Assembly (NCBI GenBank): GCA_039930945.1
Contig: JBDTSW010000014.1
Coordinates: 1 to 32,604, forward strand
Direction: 5' to 3'
From: JBDTSW01 sp039930945
GTDB taxonomy: Bacteria; Actinomycetota; Thermoleophilia; Solirubrobacterales; 70-9
DNA: 32,604 bases
The notes beneath the pieces were generated by a model. It worked only from the letters and a program-made list of their open reading frames with translations. It was not told the origin of the DNA and searched no databases. Position numbers and translations under genes: made by a program. Positions 7,807-16,084 of this stretch are shown here, piece after piece (positions within the stretch are counted from its first letter, which is position 1; each line of letters starts with the position of its first letter).

Positions 7807-8472
7807 ATGGACGTCTATCAGCGGAGACGTCTTGTTGCCGTTTTGGCGGTCGTCCTCGTGCTCGTCCTGATCGGCGTCGCGATCGCCGGCGGTGGCGATG
7901 ACGAGCAAACTCCGATCACTCCGGTCACCGGCGCCTCGACGGGAGGCTTGGCCACGCCGCTCTCGAAATCCGAGTTCATCTCGCAGGGCGACGCCATCTG
8001 CGAGGAGACCGCCGCCGCGGTCGCCAACATCGACGCCGCCGACACCAAGGAACAGGCCGAGCAGGAGCTCGACTACACCAACAGCGAGCTCGACCAGCTG
8101 CGCAGCCTCACTCCGCCCGAGTCTGACCAGGCGACGCTCGACGACTTCTTCTCCTCGCTCGAGGACCTGATCGGCGCCCTCGAGAAGGAGTCCCTCGCCG
8201 CCGACCGCGACGACGCGACCGCGCTGGCAGAGGCCCAGGCCGAGATCGACTCCGCCACCAGCGCGGTTCTCGAGGCGGCCGCCGACTACGGCTTCAAGAA
8301 GTGCGGCAAGGCCGGCAAGCCATCGACCGCTGCCTCCGACACGGTCCCGGTCGAGCCCGCGACGACTCCGCCCGCGACGACTCCGCCCGCGACGACTCCC
8401 GCGCCGGCCCCGCCCTCCAACGGCGGCGGCAGCGGTGGGGTCAGCCCGGGCTCGGGCGGCGTCAGCCCCTAA
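7807..8472 (+). CDS. Membrane-anchored protein with proline-rich tail, function unknown
   Basis: The 221-residue protein has a short basic N-terminus (MDVYQRRR), one hydrophobic helix at about 9-28, and then an extracytoplasmic part. A mostly helical acidic domain (about 55-170) contains two cysteines (DAICEET and KKCGKAG) that could pair. The tail (about 180-221) carries three PATTP repeats and Gly/Ser-rich repeats (GGVSPGSGGVSP), resembling wall-spanning linkers. I do not recognise a family. Similar helical two-cysteine secreted proteins are common in actinobacteria. The start is fixed by the -10 box and by the hydrophobic anchor beginning right after it. Confidence 0.75.
   Translation: MDVYQRRRLVAVLAVVLVLVLIGVAIAGGGDDEQTPITPVTGASTGGLATPLSKSEFISQGDAICEETAAAVANIDAADTKEQAEQELDYTNSELDQLRSLTPPESDQATLDDFFSSLEDLIGALEKESLAADRDDATALAEAQAEIDSATSAVLEAAADYGFKKCGKAGKPSTAASDTVPVEPATTPPATTPPATTPAPAPPSNGGGSGGVSPGSGGVSP
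8356..8400 (+). repeat. Three tandem 15-bp repeats in coding sequence
   Basis: Three head-to-tail copies of CCCGCGACGACTCCG (the last differs in its final base), encoding the PATTP repeats of the membrane-anchored protein. Copy number could vary by replication slippage without a frameshift. Confidence 0.9.
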
Positions 8473-8485
8473 CCTCCTACGGAGG
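8473..8485. terminator. Possible short bidirectional hairpin between convergent genes
   Basis: CCTCC-TAC-GGAGG, a perfect 5-bp stem with a 3-nt loop in the 13-bp gap between two convergent stop codons. There is no T-tract, so function as a terminator is only suggested by position. Confidence 0.25.
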
Positions 8486-10405
8486 CTAGGCCGCCTGCTG
8501 GCTGGCCCAGTCGCCGTAGAGGTCGGCGTAGCGCCCGCCGGCCTCGATCAGCTCGTCGTGGGTGCCCGACTCGACGATCTCCCCGTGCTCGAGCACGACG
8601 ATCCTTCCCGCCCGCCTGATCGTCGACAGGCGGTGGGCGATGACGATCGCGGTCCGTCCGGCGAGCAGCCGCTCGAGCCCGCGCTCGATCGTGCGCTCGG
8701 TGCGCACGTCGACGTTCGAGGTGGCCTCGTCGAGGATGAGGATGCGCGGCTCGGCCATCAGGGCCCGGGCGAACGCCACCAGCTGCCGCTGGCCGGCCGA
8801 GAGCTGGGTCCCCCGCTCGCCGACCTCGGTGTCCAATCCCCCTGGGAGGCGGTCGATGAAGGTGTCGGCGCCGACGACCCGCGCGGCGGCGCGGATCTCC
8901 TCCGGGTCCGCGCTGGGCCGGCCGAAGGCGATGTTCTCCCGGATCGAGCCCGAGAACAGGAACCCCTCCTGCGGCACGATCCCGAGCTGGCGCCGCAACG
9001 CCCGTGCCTCGAGGTCGCGGAGGTCGTGGCCGTCGACGAGCAGCCGGCCCCGCTGGGGGTCATAGAAGCGGGCCACGAGCTTGGCCAGCGTCGACTTCCC
9101 GGCGCCCGTCTCGCCGACGAGCGCCACCGTCTGGCCGGCGGGCACGGTCAGGTCGATCTGCTTCAGGGCCCAGGGCTCCGAGCCCGAGTAGGAGAAGGAG
9201 ACGTCCTCCAGGCGCAAGTCGCCGCGGATCTCGCCCGGGTCGAGCGCGCCGGGCTTGTCGATCATGTCCGGGGCGGTGTCGAGCAGGTCGAAGATCTTGT
9301 CCAGCGCAGCCATCCCCTGCTGATAGGTCGTGTAGAGCTGCGAGATCTGCTGGATCGGGTCGAAGAACTGGTTCAGGTAACCGACGAAGGCGATCATCAC
9401 CCCGATCTGGATGTTGCCGTCGAGTACCTGGTAGCCGCCGTAGAGCAGGATCACCGCGGTGCCGATCGCCGACAGCAACTCGACCGCCGGGAAGTAGGCC
9501 GCGTTGAGGTAGACGGTCCGCATGTTCGCTTCGCGGTTCTCCTCGTTGAGCTCGGTCATGCGCTCGATGTGCCGCCCCTCCTGGGCGAAGCTGCGCACCA
9601 CCCGCACCCCGGAAAGCGTCTCCTGCAGGTAGGCGGTGATGTTGGCGATCTTCTCCCGGGTCGCCCGGTAGGCGCCCGCGGAGGCGATGCGGAAGCCGAC
9701 GCTGGCGACCGCGAGCAGCGGGAAGGTGAGGAAGGTGACGAGCGCCAGCGGCACGTCGAGCAACAACAGGATCGCGACCACCCCGGCGAGCGTCAGCGTG
9801 CTGCTGAAGAGGGTGACCACCCCGTCGGTGACCAGCGAGTCGAGCGCCTGCACGTCGTTGGTCATGCGTGAGATCAGCACCCCTGGCTTGCGCCGGGTGA
9901 AGAAGCCGATCGACATCGATTGCAGATGCGTGTAGATGCGCTGGCGCAGGTCCTGAAGCGCCCGCTGGCCGACCCAGCCGACGAGGTAGGTCTGGGCGTA
10001 GGTCGCGGCCCAGTACAGCCCCGCCGAGATCAGGAAGGCGATGACCACCGCGGTCAGCATCTGCGGGTCCTGCTTGTTGATCCCCTCGTCGATCGCGAGG
10101 CCGGCCAGGTAGGGAGGCGCCAGGGCCGCCGCCGTCGCCAAGATCAGGACGACGAACATCGCCACCACCTGGCGGCGGTACGGGCCCACCAGGCCCAGCA
10201 TCCACTTCACCTTGCGGGCGCGCTGGTCCTCGCCGCGGATCAGCCGCCAGACGTCGCGGAACATCAACAGCGTGCCGGCGAAGCGGCCGGGCTGGTTCGC
10301 CTGGTCCTCGGTCTCCTCGGCGACGTCGGAGTGCTGGGTCTCCGGGTCGAGCTCGGTCACGGAGTCGCGGTCCTGGTCGCGGCGGCGGCGGGCGCGATCG
10401 CTCAC
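8486..10405 (-). CDS. ABC exporter half-transporter with the catalytically competent ATPase site
   Basis: The 639-residue protein has a basic/acidic cytosolic N-terminus (1-70), a six-helix exporter domain (about 75-365) and a nucleotide-binding domain (about 395-635). Seen in the NBD: Walker A GETGAGKS (431-438), Q-loop Gln479 (VPQEGFLF), signature LSAGQ (535-539, second residue altered), Walker B with catalytic Glu560 (ILILDEATS) and switch His591. It overlaps the upstream ABC gene by four bases (GTGA). The two would form a heterodimer exporting lipids, drugs or peptides; the substrate cannot be told. It is the second gene of a two-gene operon. Confidence 0.93.
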   Translation of the reverse strand: MSDRARRRRDQDRDSVTELDPETQHSDVAEETEDQANQPGRFAGTLLMFRDVWRLIRGEDQRARKVKWMLGLVGPYRRQVVAMFVVLILATAAALAPPYLAGLAIDEGINKQDPQMLTAVVIAFLISAGLYWAATYAQTYLVGWVGQRALQDLRQRIYTHLQSMSIGFFTRRKPGVLISRMTNDVQALDSLVTDGVVTLFSSTLTLAGVVAILLLLDVPLALVTFLTFPLLAVASVGFRIASAGAYRATREKIANITAYLQETLSGVRVVRSFAQEGRHIERMTELNEENREANMRTVYLNAAYFPAVELLSAIGTAVILLYGGYQVLDGNIQIGVMIAFVGYLNQFFDPIQQISQLYTTYQQGMAALDKIFDLLDTAPDMIDKPGALDPGEIRGDLRLEDVSFSYSGSEPWALKQIDLTVPAGQTVALVGETGAGKSTLAKLVARFYDPQRGRLLVDGHDLRDLEARALRRQLGIVPQEGFLFSGSIRENIAFGRPSADPEEIRAAARVVGADTFIDRLPGGLDTEVGERGTQLSAGQRQLVAFARALMAEPRILILDEATSNVDVRTERTIERGLERLLAGRTAIVIAHRLSTIRRAGRIVVLEHGEIVESGTHDELIEAGGRYADLYGDWASQQAA

Positions 10406-12183
10406 AGGCGCGCCACCTCCTCGCGTTCCTCGAGGTCGTGCTGGAGGAAGACCTTGTCGGCGAGGCCGTGCTCGGCGATCTCGGAATACAGGGGGCAGCG
10501 CTCGAGCAGCTCGGAGTGGCTGCCGGTGTCGACGATCCGCCCCTGGTCGAGGACGACGATCTCATCGGCCAGCGAGATCGTCGACAACCGGTGGGCGACG
10601 ACGAAGGTGGTGCGCCCCGCCATCGCCGCGCGCAGGCCGCGCTTGATCTCGGCCTCGGTGGTCGCGTCGACCGAGGAGGTGGCGTCGTCGAGGATGAGGA
10701 TGCGGGGGTCGGCGACCAGCGCCCGGGCGATCGCCACCCGCTGGCGCTGGCCCCCCGACAGGGTCAGCCCACGCTCGCCGATCAGCGTCTCGTAGCCGTC
10801 GGGCAGGGCGGAGATGAAGTCGTGCGCCTGCGCCCGGCGCGCCGCCAGCTCGATCTCCTCGGGCGTGGCCTCGGGCTTGGCGTAGGCGATGTTCTCGGCG
10901 ACGGTGGTGCTGAAGAGAAAGCTCTCGTCGGCGACGAAGGCGATCTGGTGGCGCAGCGAATCGACCCTGACCGAGCGGATGTCGGCCCCGTCGACCATGA
11001 CCTGGCCCTCGCTGGGGTCATAGAGGCGCGCGATCAGCGCCACCAGGCTGGTCTTGCCCGAGCCGGTGGGCCCGACCAGAGCCACGGTGCGCCCGGCCGG
11101 CACCTCGAGGTCGATCTCCTCCAGCGATGGGGCGCCGCCGTCATAGCGAAGCGAGACGTCGCGGAAGCGGATGCTTCCCGCGCCGGGCGGAAGCTCCGGG
11201 GCGCCCTCGGGGCTCGCCACCCGTGGCTCGCGGTCGAGGATCTCGAACATGCGGTTGCCCGAGGCGACGGCGCGCTGGGCCATGCCGAGGGCCATGCCGA
11301 GCATTCGCATCGGCCCGATCAGCATCAGCATGTAGGTGTAGAAGACGGTGAAGTCGCCCAGGGTGATGCGGCCGTTGATCACCTGGTTGCCGCCGACCAG
11401 AAGCACGACGGCGAGGCCCAGGCTGGGGAGGAAGCCGAGCAGCGGCGAGTAGAAGGCGCGCAGTCGGGTCGAGAAGACGTTCTGGTCGAAGACCCGCGAG
11501 ACCGCCAGGCGGAAGCGCTCCAGCATGTGCTCCTCGCGGGCGAACGCCTTGACGATCCGGATCCCCGAGATGCTCTCCTCGGCCTCCGCGGTGAGCTCGG
11601 CGATCCGCTGCTGGACCTCCTGCAGAGCCGGGCGGGAGAGGCGGTTGAAGCGCATCGCGCTGGCGACGACGAACGGCACCGGCAGCAATGCCAGCGCCGC
11701 CAGCAGCGGCTGAATCGCGAACATCACGACCGCGGCCAGGGTCAGCGTCAGCGCGTTTTGGGTGAGGAAGATCAGCCCGTAGCCCAAGAAGAAGCGGATG
11801 CCCTGCAGGTCCACCGTCGCCCGCGACATCAACTGCCCGGTCTGTTGGGTGTCGAAGAAGCCGAGCTCGAGCGCCTGCAGGTGCTGGTAGATGCGCTCGC
11901 GCAGGTCGAACTCGACCGCGACCGAGACCCTGCCGGCGATCAGGCGGCGGACGACGGTCAGCCCGAGCCGGAGGATTCCCGCCCCGGTGATCGCGAGCAC
12001 CAGCGGCAGCACCGCGTCGCGGTCGGTGACGCCGTCCTGCGGGTCGATCGCGTCGACGGTCTGGCCGACCAGCCAGGGAATCGCCACCGTCATCACCATC
12101 GCCCCCCAGGCAAAGACCAGCGAGTAGATGACCGTGCGCCGATAGGGGCGCAGAAAGCCGAGCAGGCGCCAGAAGGTGGTCAC
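10402..12183 (-). CDS. ABC exporter half-transporter with a degenerate ATPase site
   Basis: The 593-residue protein has the six-helix exporter fold (about 15-315) and an NBD (about 340-575). Walker A GPTGSGKT and signature LSGGQ are intact. The catalytic Glu after Walker B is Asp (ILILDDATS), and the Q-loop Gln is replaced (FVADESFLF where the partner has VPQEGFLF). These changes mark the non-consensus half of heterodimeric exporters such as TM287/288 or BmrCD. GTG at 12183 is preferred over the in-frame GTG three codons upstream (12192), because a TATAGT box ends 7 nt before 12183 and overlaps the other start. Confidence 0.9.
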   Translation of the reverse strand: MTTFWRLLGFLRPYRRTVIYSLVFAWGAMVMTVAIPWLVGQTVDAIDPQDGVTDRDAVLPLVLAITGAGILRLGLTVVRRLIAGRVSVAVEFDLRERIYQHLQALELGFFDTQQTGQLMSRATVDLQGIRFFLGYGLIFLTQNALTLTLAAVVMFAIQPLLAALALLPVPFVVASAMRFNRLSRPALQEVQQRIAELTAEAEESISGIRIVKAFAREEHMLERFRLAVSRVFDQNVFSTRLRAFYSPLLGFLPSLGLAVVLLVGGNQVINGRITLGDFTVFYTYMLMLIGPMRMLGMALGMAQRAVASGNRMFEILDREPRVASPEGAPELPPGAGSIRFRDVSLRYDGGAPSLEEIDLEVPAGRTVALVGPTGSGKTSLVALIARLYDPSEGQVMVDGADIRSVRVDSLRHQIAFVADESFLFSTTVAENIAYAKPEATPEEIELAARRAQAHDFISALPDGYETLIGERGLTLSGGQRQRVAIARALVADPRILILDDATSSVDATTEAEIKRGLRAAMAGRTTFVVAHRLSTISLADEIVVLDQGRIVDTGSHSELLERCPLYSEIAEHGLADKVFLQHDLEEREEVARL

Positions 12184-12190
12184 CCACGCC

Positions 12191-12196
12191 ACTATA
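12191..12196 (-). promoter_or_regulatory. -10 box of the ABC exporter operon
   Basis: TATAGT on the minus strand, 7 nt before GTG 12183. It decides that start over GTG 12192, which would overlap the box. Confidence 0.5.
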
Positions 12197-12223
12197 CGAA
12201 GTGAAGTACGACCTGCTGCCGGC

Positions 12224-13096
12224 TCAGTGCTCGAGCACGCCCGGGCGGTCGGTCTTGGCCGCCGCGGCGCGCAGCGCGCCGGCGCTGGCGACGACGACCA
12301 TCGCGATTGCGACCACCTCCGCCGAGGCGGGGCCCTGGTCGAGGGCGATCAGGCCGACCAGGGCCGCGACCGCCGGCTCGATGCTCATCAGCACGCCGAA
12401 GACTCCCGTGGGCAGGCTGCGCAACGCCTCCAGCTCGAGCGAGTAGGGGATCGCCGAGCTCAGCATTGCGATCGCGAAGCCGGCGGCGAGTGGCGCCAGG
12501 GCGAGCAGGTCGGTGCCGGCGTCGGCGATCCCGACCGGCGTCAGCATCGCCGCCGAGACGACCATCGCCAGTGCCAGCCCGGAGCCCCCGGGAAAGTCGC
12601 GCCCGATCCTTGCCGAGAGCAGGATGTAGGCCCCCCAAAAGGCGCCGGCAAGCAGGCACATGCCGGCACCCAGCGTGTCGATCGAGTCGCCGAGGCCCCC
12701 GGACAGCAGCACTATCCCGCCGGCGGCGAGCGCCACCCAGACCAGATCGAGCGCCCGGCGCGAGCCGGCCAGCGCGACACTCAGCGGGCCGACGAACTCC
12801 AGGGTCACCGCGATCCCCAGCGGCACCCTCTCGAGGCCGACGTAGAAGGACAGGTTCATCGCCGCCAAGACGAAGCCGAAGACCGCGATCTGCCGCCAGG
12901 CACGGCGATCGAGCCCTCGCCACCTCGGTCGCCAAAGCGCCGCCAGCACCGCCGCGGCGAACCCCGTCCGCAAGAGCACGGTCCCTCCGGGTCCGAGCTC
13001 GTCGAAGAGGTTGAAGGCGACGGCACCGCCGACCTGGACGGAGACGATCGAGCCGAGGACCATCGCCACCGGCAGCGCGTTGGGACGGCCGCTCAT
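12224..13096 (-). CDS. EamA/DMT-superfamily exporter, RhtA-like
   Basis: The 290-residue inner-membrane protein has about ten hydrophobic helices in two EamA repeats. The first repeat ends near GPLSVAL and the second ends with GVFGVLMSIEPAVAALVG, close to the second-repeat signature of RhtA threonine/homoserine exporters (LMSLEPA). It probably exports amino acids or related metabolites by proton exchange; the substrate is inferred from family only. A TATCCT box lies 6 nt before the ATG. The gene is followed by the ABC exporter operon on the same strand, which has its own promoter. Confidence 0.88.
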   Translation of the reverse strand: MSGRPNALPVAMVLGSIVSVQVGGAVAFNLFDELGPGGTVLLRTGFAAAVLAALWRPRWRGLDRRAWRQIAVFGFVLAAMNLSFYVGLERVPLGIAVTLEFVGPLSVALAGSRRALDLVWVALAAGGIVLLSGGLGDSIDTLGAGMCLLAGAFWGAYILLSARIGRDFPGGSGLALAMVVSAAMLTPVGIADAGTDLLALAPLAAGFAIAMLSSAIPYSLELEALRSLPTGVFGVLMSIEPAVAALVGLIALDQGPASAEVVAIAMVVVASAGALRAAAAKTDRPGVLEH

Positions 13097-13102
13097 CCGG
13101 GC

Positions 13103-13108
13103 AGGATA
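13103..13108 (-). promoter_or_regulatory. -10 box of the EamA exporter gene
   Basis: TATCCT on the minus strand, 6 nt before the ATG at 13096, without a ribosome-binding site. Confidence 0.5.
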
Positions 13109-13126
13109 GGTGGGCCTGTCGGTAGC

Positions 13127-13148
13127 GACCCGGTGCGCGACCCGGTGC
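13127..13148 (+). repeat. Tandem decamer in the I36-like gene promoter
   Basis: Two direct copies of GACCCGGTGC (13127-13136 and 13139-13148), 12 bp apart, directly upstream of the TAGTCT -10 box. The spacing is just over one helical turn, so a dimeric activator could bind here; chance duplication is also possible. Confidence 0.4.
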
Positions 13149-13154
13149 TAGTCT
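13149..13154 (+). promoter_or_regulatory. -10 box of the I36-like gene
   Basis: TAGTCT, 7 nt before the ATG at 13162, with no Shine-Dalgarno sequence. Confidence 0.5.
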
Positions 13155-13161
13155 CCTCGCG

Positions 13162-13533
13162 ATGAAGCGAGGACTGATCATTTCGGCCGTCTGCGGCTTG
13201 CTTATCTTGGCGGGGCCGGCGGGGGGCGCCCAGAAGGGTGCGCAGTGCCCGCGCAAACACGTTTGCGTCTGGGCCGATCCCGACTATCAGGGCCAGATGG
13301 TCGCGCTTGGCAAGCGTGGCCTCTCGAACAAGATATTTGCGCAGATGAACGACCAGGCGTCGTCGTTGAAGAGCCGGATCGGTCGCGTCGCGTTCATGTT
13401 CACGGACGTCGACGGAGAGGGGATCAGGATGTGTGTGCTGCCGCACCTGAAGGTCTCAAGCCTGACGATCTACGGCGGCATGGAGAACTCGATCTCGTCG
13501 TCCAAGTTGACCCGCCGCCGTGATTGCCCCTGA
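13162..13533 (+). CDS. Secreted peptidase-inhibitor I36-like protein
   Basis: The 123-residue protein has a cleavable signal peptide (MKRGLIIS..., cleavage near GPAGGAQ, residues 20-24). The mature part resembles the beta/gamma-crystallin-like I36 family: CPRKHVCVWADPDYQGQMVAL, then MNDQASSLKSR. Family members (Streptomyces SMI type) inhibit metalloproteases, but many homologues are simply secreted crystallin-like proteins. Four cysteines in the mature part (CPRKHVC, RMCVL and the terminal DCP) could form two disulfides. A long imperfect hairpin begins at the stop codon. Confidence 0.72.
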   Translation: MKRGLIISAVCGLLILAGPAGGAQKGAQCPRKHVCVWADPDYQGQMVALGKRGLSNKIFAQMNDQASSLKSRIGRVAFMFTDVDGEGIRMCVLPHLKVSSLTIYGGMENSISSSKLTRRRDCP

Positions 13534-13581
13534 TCACGCTGCGATGTCCGTGACTCACACCCACGGCTAGCGATCGGGGCA
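13525..13581. terminator. Nested hairpin at the 3' end of the I36-like gene
   Basis: TGCCCC(T)GATC at 13525-13535 pairs with GATCGGGGCA at 13572-13581, with one bulged base. An inner CCGTG/CACGG stem lies at 13548-13552 and 13562-13566. It spans the stop codon and lies between convergent genes. There is no T-tract, so intrinsic termination is uncertain; it might protect the transcript end. Confidence 0.35.
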
Positions 13582-13611
13582 GCGCGGAGGGGCCCAGTCG
13601 GCGGGCGCTGG

Positions 13612-14751
13612 TCAGAGCCGGACGTGAGGGAACGTGGCCGAGCGGCCCTGGAAGGAGAGGATCTTCGGGTTCTGGATCGCGCCGTCGCGAATCTCGATCG
13701 CCCGGCGGATGGTCTCGTCGTCCTCCCACGCCCGCGGCCCCGAGATGACGGTGCCCAGATGGGGCAGCAGGGCCCGGCTGATCTCCCAGGTGGCCGAGTC
13801 CCAGAGGAATGAGGGGCTGTGATCCACCGCGTAGTGGGAGAGGCCGTCGCCGACCGAGAAGATCGGGTCCGCGAACGACGTCGGTCGCGCCCATTCGAAG
13901 CCCATGCCCGCGTCGCAGGCGACGTCGACGAACAGGCTCCCGCGCCGGAAGAGCCCCAGCTCGTCGCTGGTGACGAACATCAGCGGTGCGTCGGTGTCCT
14001 GGAGGACGCAGTTGACGATGACGTCGTGCTCGGCGAGGAACTCGGCGACGGACTCGTGCTGGCTGTCGAGGTCGAGCATCTGGCCGGGGTGATCCGGATC
14101 CCGAGCGAAGGTGATCATCCTGGTCGAGTGGATCGGCGCGGCCACTGCCGCGACCGCACGCCGCGTCAGCACCGAGACGTCCTGAATGCCCAGGGCCACC
14201 AGCGCCGTCACCGCGCCTCGCCCCGTCGCCCCGAAGGTGATCACCACGGCTCGCAACGGGCGGCCGTACTCCCCGGTGATCCCGATCAGCCCCATCGCGT
14301 GCAGGACCGAGCAGTACCCCGCGAGCTCATTGTTGTTGTGGAAGACGTGGATGTCGAACGATCCGTCGTCCTCCCAGTAGTTCATCGCCTCCCAGGCGAT
14401 CAGGGTCAGGCGGCGATCGATCGCGAGCTGGGTGATCGTCTCGTCCTGGACGCAGTGCGGCCATCCCCACAGGACCTGGCCCTCGCGCATCTCGGCGACA
14501 TCGTCCGCCATCGGCTTCGGAAGCAGCAGCACGTCGCACTCCTGCACGAGCTGCTGATGCGAGCGCAGCCCACCGACCAGCGGCGCCAGGTCCGCGTCGG
14601 CGAAGCCGAAGCGCTCGCCGTACCCATGCTCGAGGAAGATCTGGCGCCGCAGGTCGGCGTCGATCTCAGCGACGTGCTGCGGATGGATCGGCAGCCGCCG
14701 CTCGTGCTCCTTGCGGGAGTCGGCGAAGACCCCGAGAGAGAGTTGCTCCAT
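13612..14751 (-). CDS. Alanine dehydrogenase/PNT-family protein, N5-(carboxyethyl)ornithine synthase-like
   Basis: The 379-residue protein starts with the AlaDH/PNT N-terminal pattern (ADSRKEHERRLPIHPQHV), followed by LEHGYGERFGF. A Rossmann NAD(P)-binding turn, ITFGATGRGAV, lies near residues 170-180. Length and pattern resemble N5-(1-carboxyethyl)-L-ornithine synthase, which reductively condenses ornithine with pyruvate. The alternatives are a saccharopine-dehydrogenase-like or opine-forming enzyme with another amino acid. It starts 4 nt after the hydrolase stop on the same strand, so they are co-transcribed. The superfamily is clear; the exact reaction is tentative. Confidence 0.75.
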   Translation of the reverse strand: MEQLSLGVFADSRKEHERRLPIHPQHVAEIDADLRRQIFLEHGYGERFGFADADLAPLVGGLRSHQQLVQECDVLLLPKPMADDVAEMREGQVLWGWPHCVQDETITQLAIDRRLTLIAWEAMNYWEDDGSFDIHVFHNNNELAGYCSVLHAMGLIGITGEYGRPLRAVVITFGATGRGAVTALVALGIQDVSVLTRRAVAAVAAPIHSTRMITFARDPDHPGQMLDLDSQHESVAEFLAEHDVIVNCVLQDTDAPLMFVTSDELGLFRRGSLFVDVACDAGMGFEWARPTSFADPIFSVGDGLSHYAVDHSPSFLWDSATWEISRALLPHLGTVISGPRAWEDDETIRRAIEIRDGAIQNPKILSFQGRSATFPHVRL

Positions 14752-14755
14752 GACG

Positions 14756-15670
14756 CTACGGGGAGGTCGGGCGCGCCGGCCCCAGGTGCGCCAGGAGCGC
14801 CGGGATGATCCGCTCGTGCGCGTCCTCCTGGAGGTAATGGCCCGCGTCCTCGAGCCTGAGGACCTTGGCGTCGGGAAAGGTCCCGAGCCAGCCCCGCTCG
14901 AGCATCTCCGGGGTAAAGGCGATGTCCTTCATCGCCCAGGCGATGCCGACGGGCTTGGAGCCGAAGTCGCGCTCGAGGCCCTGCTCGATCTCGCCGACGA
15001 GCTCCGAGACGGCGCCGTCGGGGCCCGATGGGATCTCCCGCGGGAAGACGAGGATCGGCGTCCGGCTCGACCAGTTCGGGTGCGGGGCTCGGTAGGCGCG
15101 CTTGACCGCGGGCGTCAGCCGCTCGCGATGGACCACGCCGTCGCGAAACAAAAAGACGCGCTTGAACAGGTCGAGCCCCTTGACCATGACCTCGCCGACG
15201 ACCGGCGTGCGAAAGAGGCGGAGGGGCAGGGGCAGCGAGACCCTGCCGCGCGGCCGCTGGGCGAAGGTGTTGAGGATGAAGAGGCCACGCACGCGCTCGG
15301 GGTGACGCGTCGCCCACCAAAGGCCGATCGGCCCGCCCCAATCCTGCGGCACGACGGTCGCGTCGCGGAGGTCGAGCGACTCCAGCAGGGATTCGGCCCG
15401 CCGGCAGTGACGCTCGATCGTGTACAGCTCGGGGCGGTCCGGCTTGTCGGAGCGGCCGAAGCCGAGATGGTCGAGGGCGATCGCGCGATATCCCGCCTCG
15501 ATCAATGGCGGGATGAAGTGTCGATAGAGGAAGGACCAGGTGGGGTTGCCGTGGACCATGACCACGGGCGCGCCGTCGCGAGGCCCCTCGTCGACGTAAT
15601 GCATCGGGCCATCCTCCGACTCGAACCAGCGGGGCTCGAAGGGCCAGGCGCCGTCGAAGGTCCAGTCCAT
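14756..15670 (-). CDS. Alpha/beta hydrolase, haloalkane dehalogenase-like
   Basis: The 304-residue protein has the residues of haloalkane dehalogenases in order: HGNPTWS at 40-46, with Asn42 as a possible halide ligand; nucleophile Asp110 followed by Trp111 in PQDWGG; a candidate acid Asp249 (AMKDIAF); and catalytic His278 (GHYLQED). Asn42 plus Trp111 with a late acid resembles the HLD-III layout (family knowledge). Dehalogenases turn alkyl halides into alcohols. Epoxide hydrolases and other esterases share the fold, so the substrate remains open. TAGGAT lies 7 nt before the ATG. It is followed after 4 nt by the AlaDH/PNT-family gene. Confidence 0.78.
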   Translation of the reverse strand: MDWTFDGAWPFEPRWFESEDGPMHYVDEGPRDGAPVVMVHGNPTWSFLYRHFIPPLIEAGYRAIALDHLGFGRSDKPDRPELYTIERHCRRAESLLESLDLRDATVVPQDWGGPIGLWWATRHPERVRGLFILNTFAQRPRGRVSLPLPLRLFRTPVVGEVMVKGLDLFKRVFLFRDGVVHRERLTPAVKRAYRAPHPNWSSRTPILVFPREIPSGPDGAVSELVGEIEQGLERDFGSKPVGIAWAMKDIAFTPEMLERGWLGTFPDAKVLRLEDAGHYLQEDAHERIIPALLAHLGPARPTSP

Positions 15671-15677
15671 CGAAGCG

Positions 15678-15683
15678 ATCCTA
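15678..15683 (-). promoter_or_regulatory. -10 box of the dehalogenase-like gene, sharing bases with a stop codon
   Basis: TAGGAT on the minus strand, 7 nt before the ATG at 15670. Its first three bases are the TAG stop of the upstream DUF427 gene. Confidence 0.5.
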
Positions 15684-15962
15684 GTCCCTGACCTCGACCC
15701 CGCCCCAGAAGGCCACGTGGTCGCGGATCTTGCGGACCCACGGGGGCGGATGGCGGTAGGTCCAGGCGGCGTCGCGGTCGCGCTCGCCGCCGGCCTCGAC
15801 CGTGTAGTAGCTGGCGACGCCCTTCCAAAAGCAGAGCGAACGCATCCAACTTCGCTCCAGGTGGCTGAAGTCGACGCTCGCGGGCGGGAAGTAGTGGTTG
15901 CCCTCGACGACGATCGTCTCGTCGCTCTCGGCCAGCACGACCCCGTTCCAGACTGCCTTCAT
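15681..15962 (-). CDS. DUF427 family protein
   Basis: The 93-residue protein matches the small DUF427 fold: KAVWNGVVLAESDETIVVEG at the start, YFPPASVDFSHLE, then the conserved CFWKGVASYYTVEAGG near residues 44-59. Function is unknown for the family; the fold is a compact beta barrel, presumed cytosolic. ATG 15962 is preferred to the longer open frame because CCGGAGG lies 5-6 nt upstream of it and the extension is low-complexity. It is followed 10 nt later by the dehalogenase-like gene, which has its own -10 box. Confidence 0.85.
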   Translation of the reverse strand: MKAVWNGVVLAESDETIVVEGNHYFPPASVDFSHLERSWMRSLCFWKGVASYYTVEAGGERDRDAAWTYRHPPPWVRKIRDHVAFWGGVEVRD

Positions 15963-16084
15963 CGCGCCTCCGGTCGCCGTCGTCGTGCGGTCATCGTCTA
16001 TCTGACCCAGCGGCCCGGATGAGGATTCAGCGGCCGCGAACCCGACGGCTGAACCGGAAGGCCGCACCGGGGGTCATAGATGCG

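Noticed and set aside
8356..8400. Possible CRISPR-like or intergenic repeat
   Set aside because: 15-bp units without spacers, in frame inside a gene and encoding PATTP repeats.
9004..12204. Plus-strand open frames antisense to the ABC exporter genes
   Set aside because: Compositionally biased and without motifs, whereas the minus strand shows complete ABC motifs.
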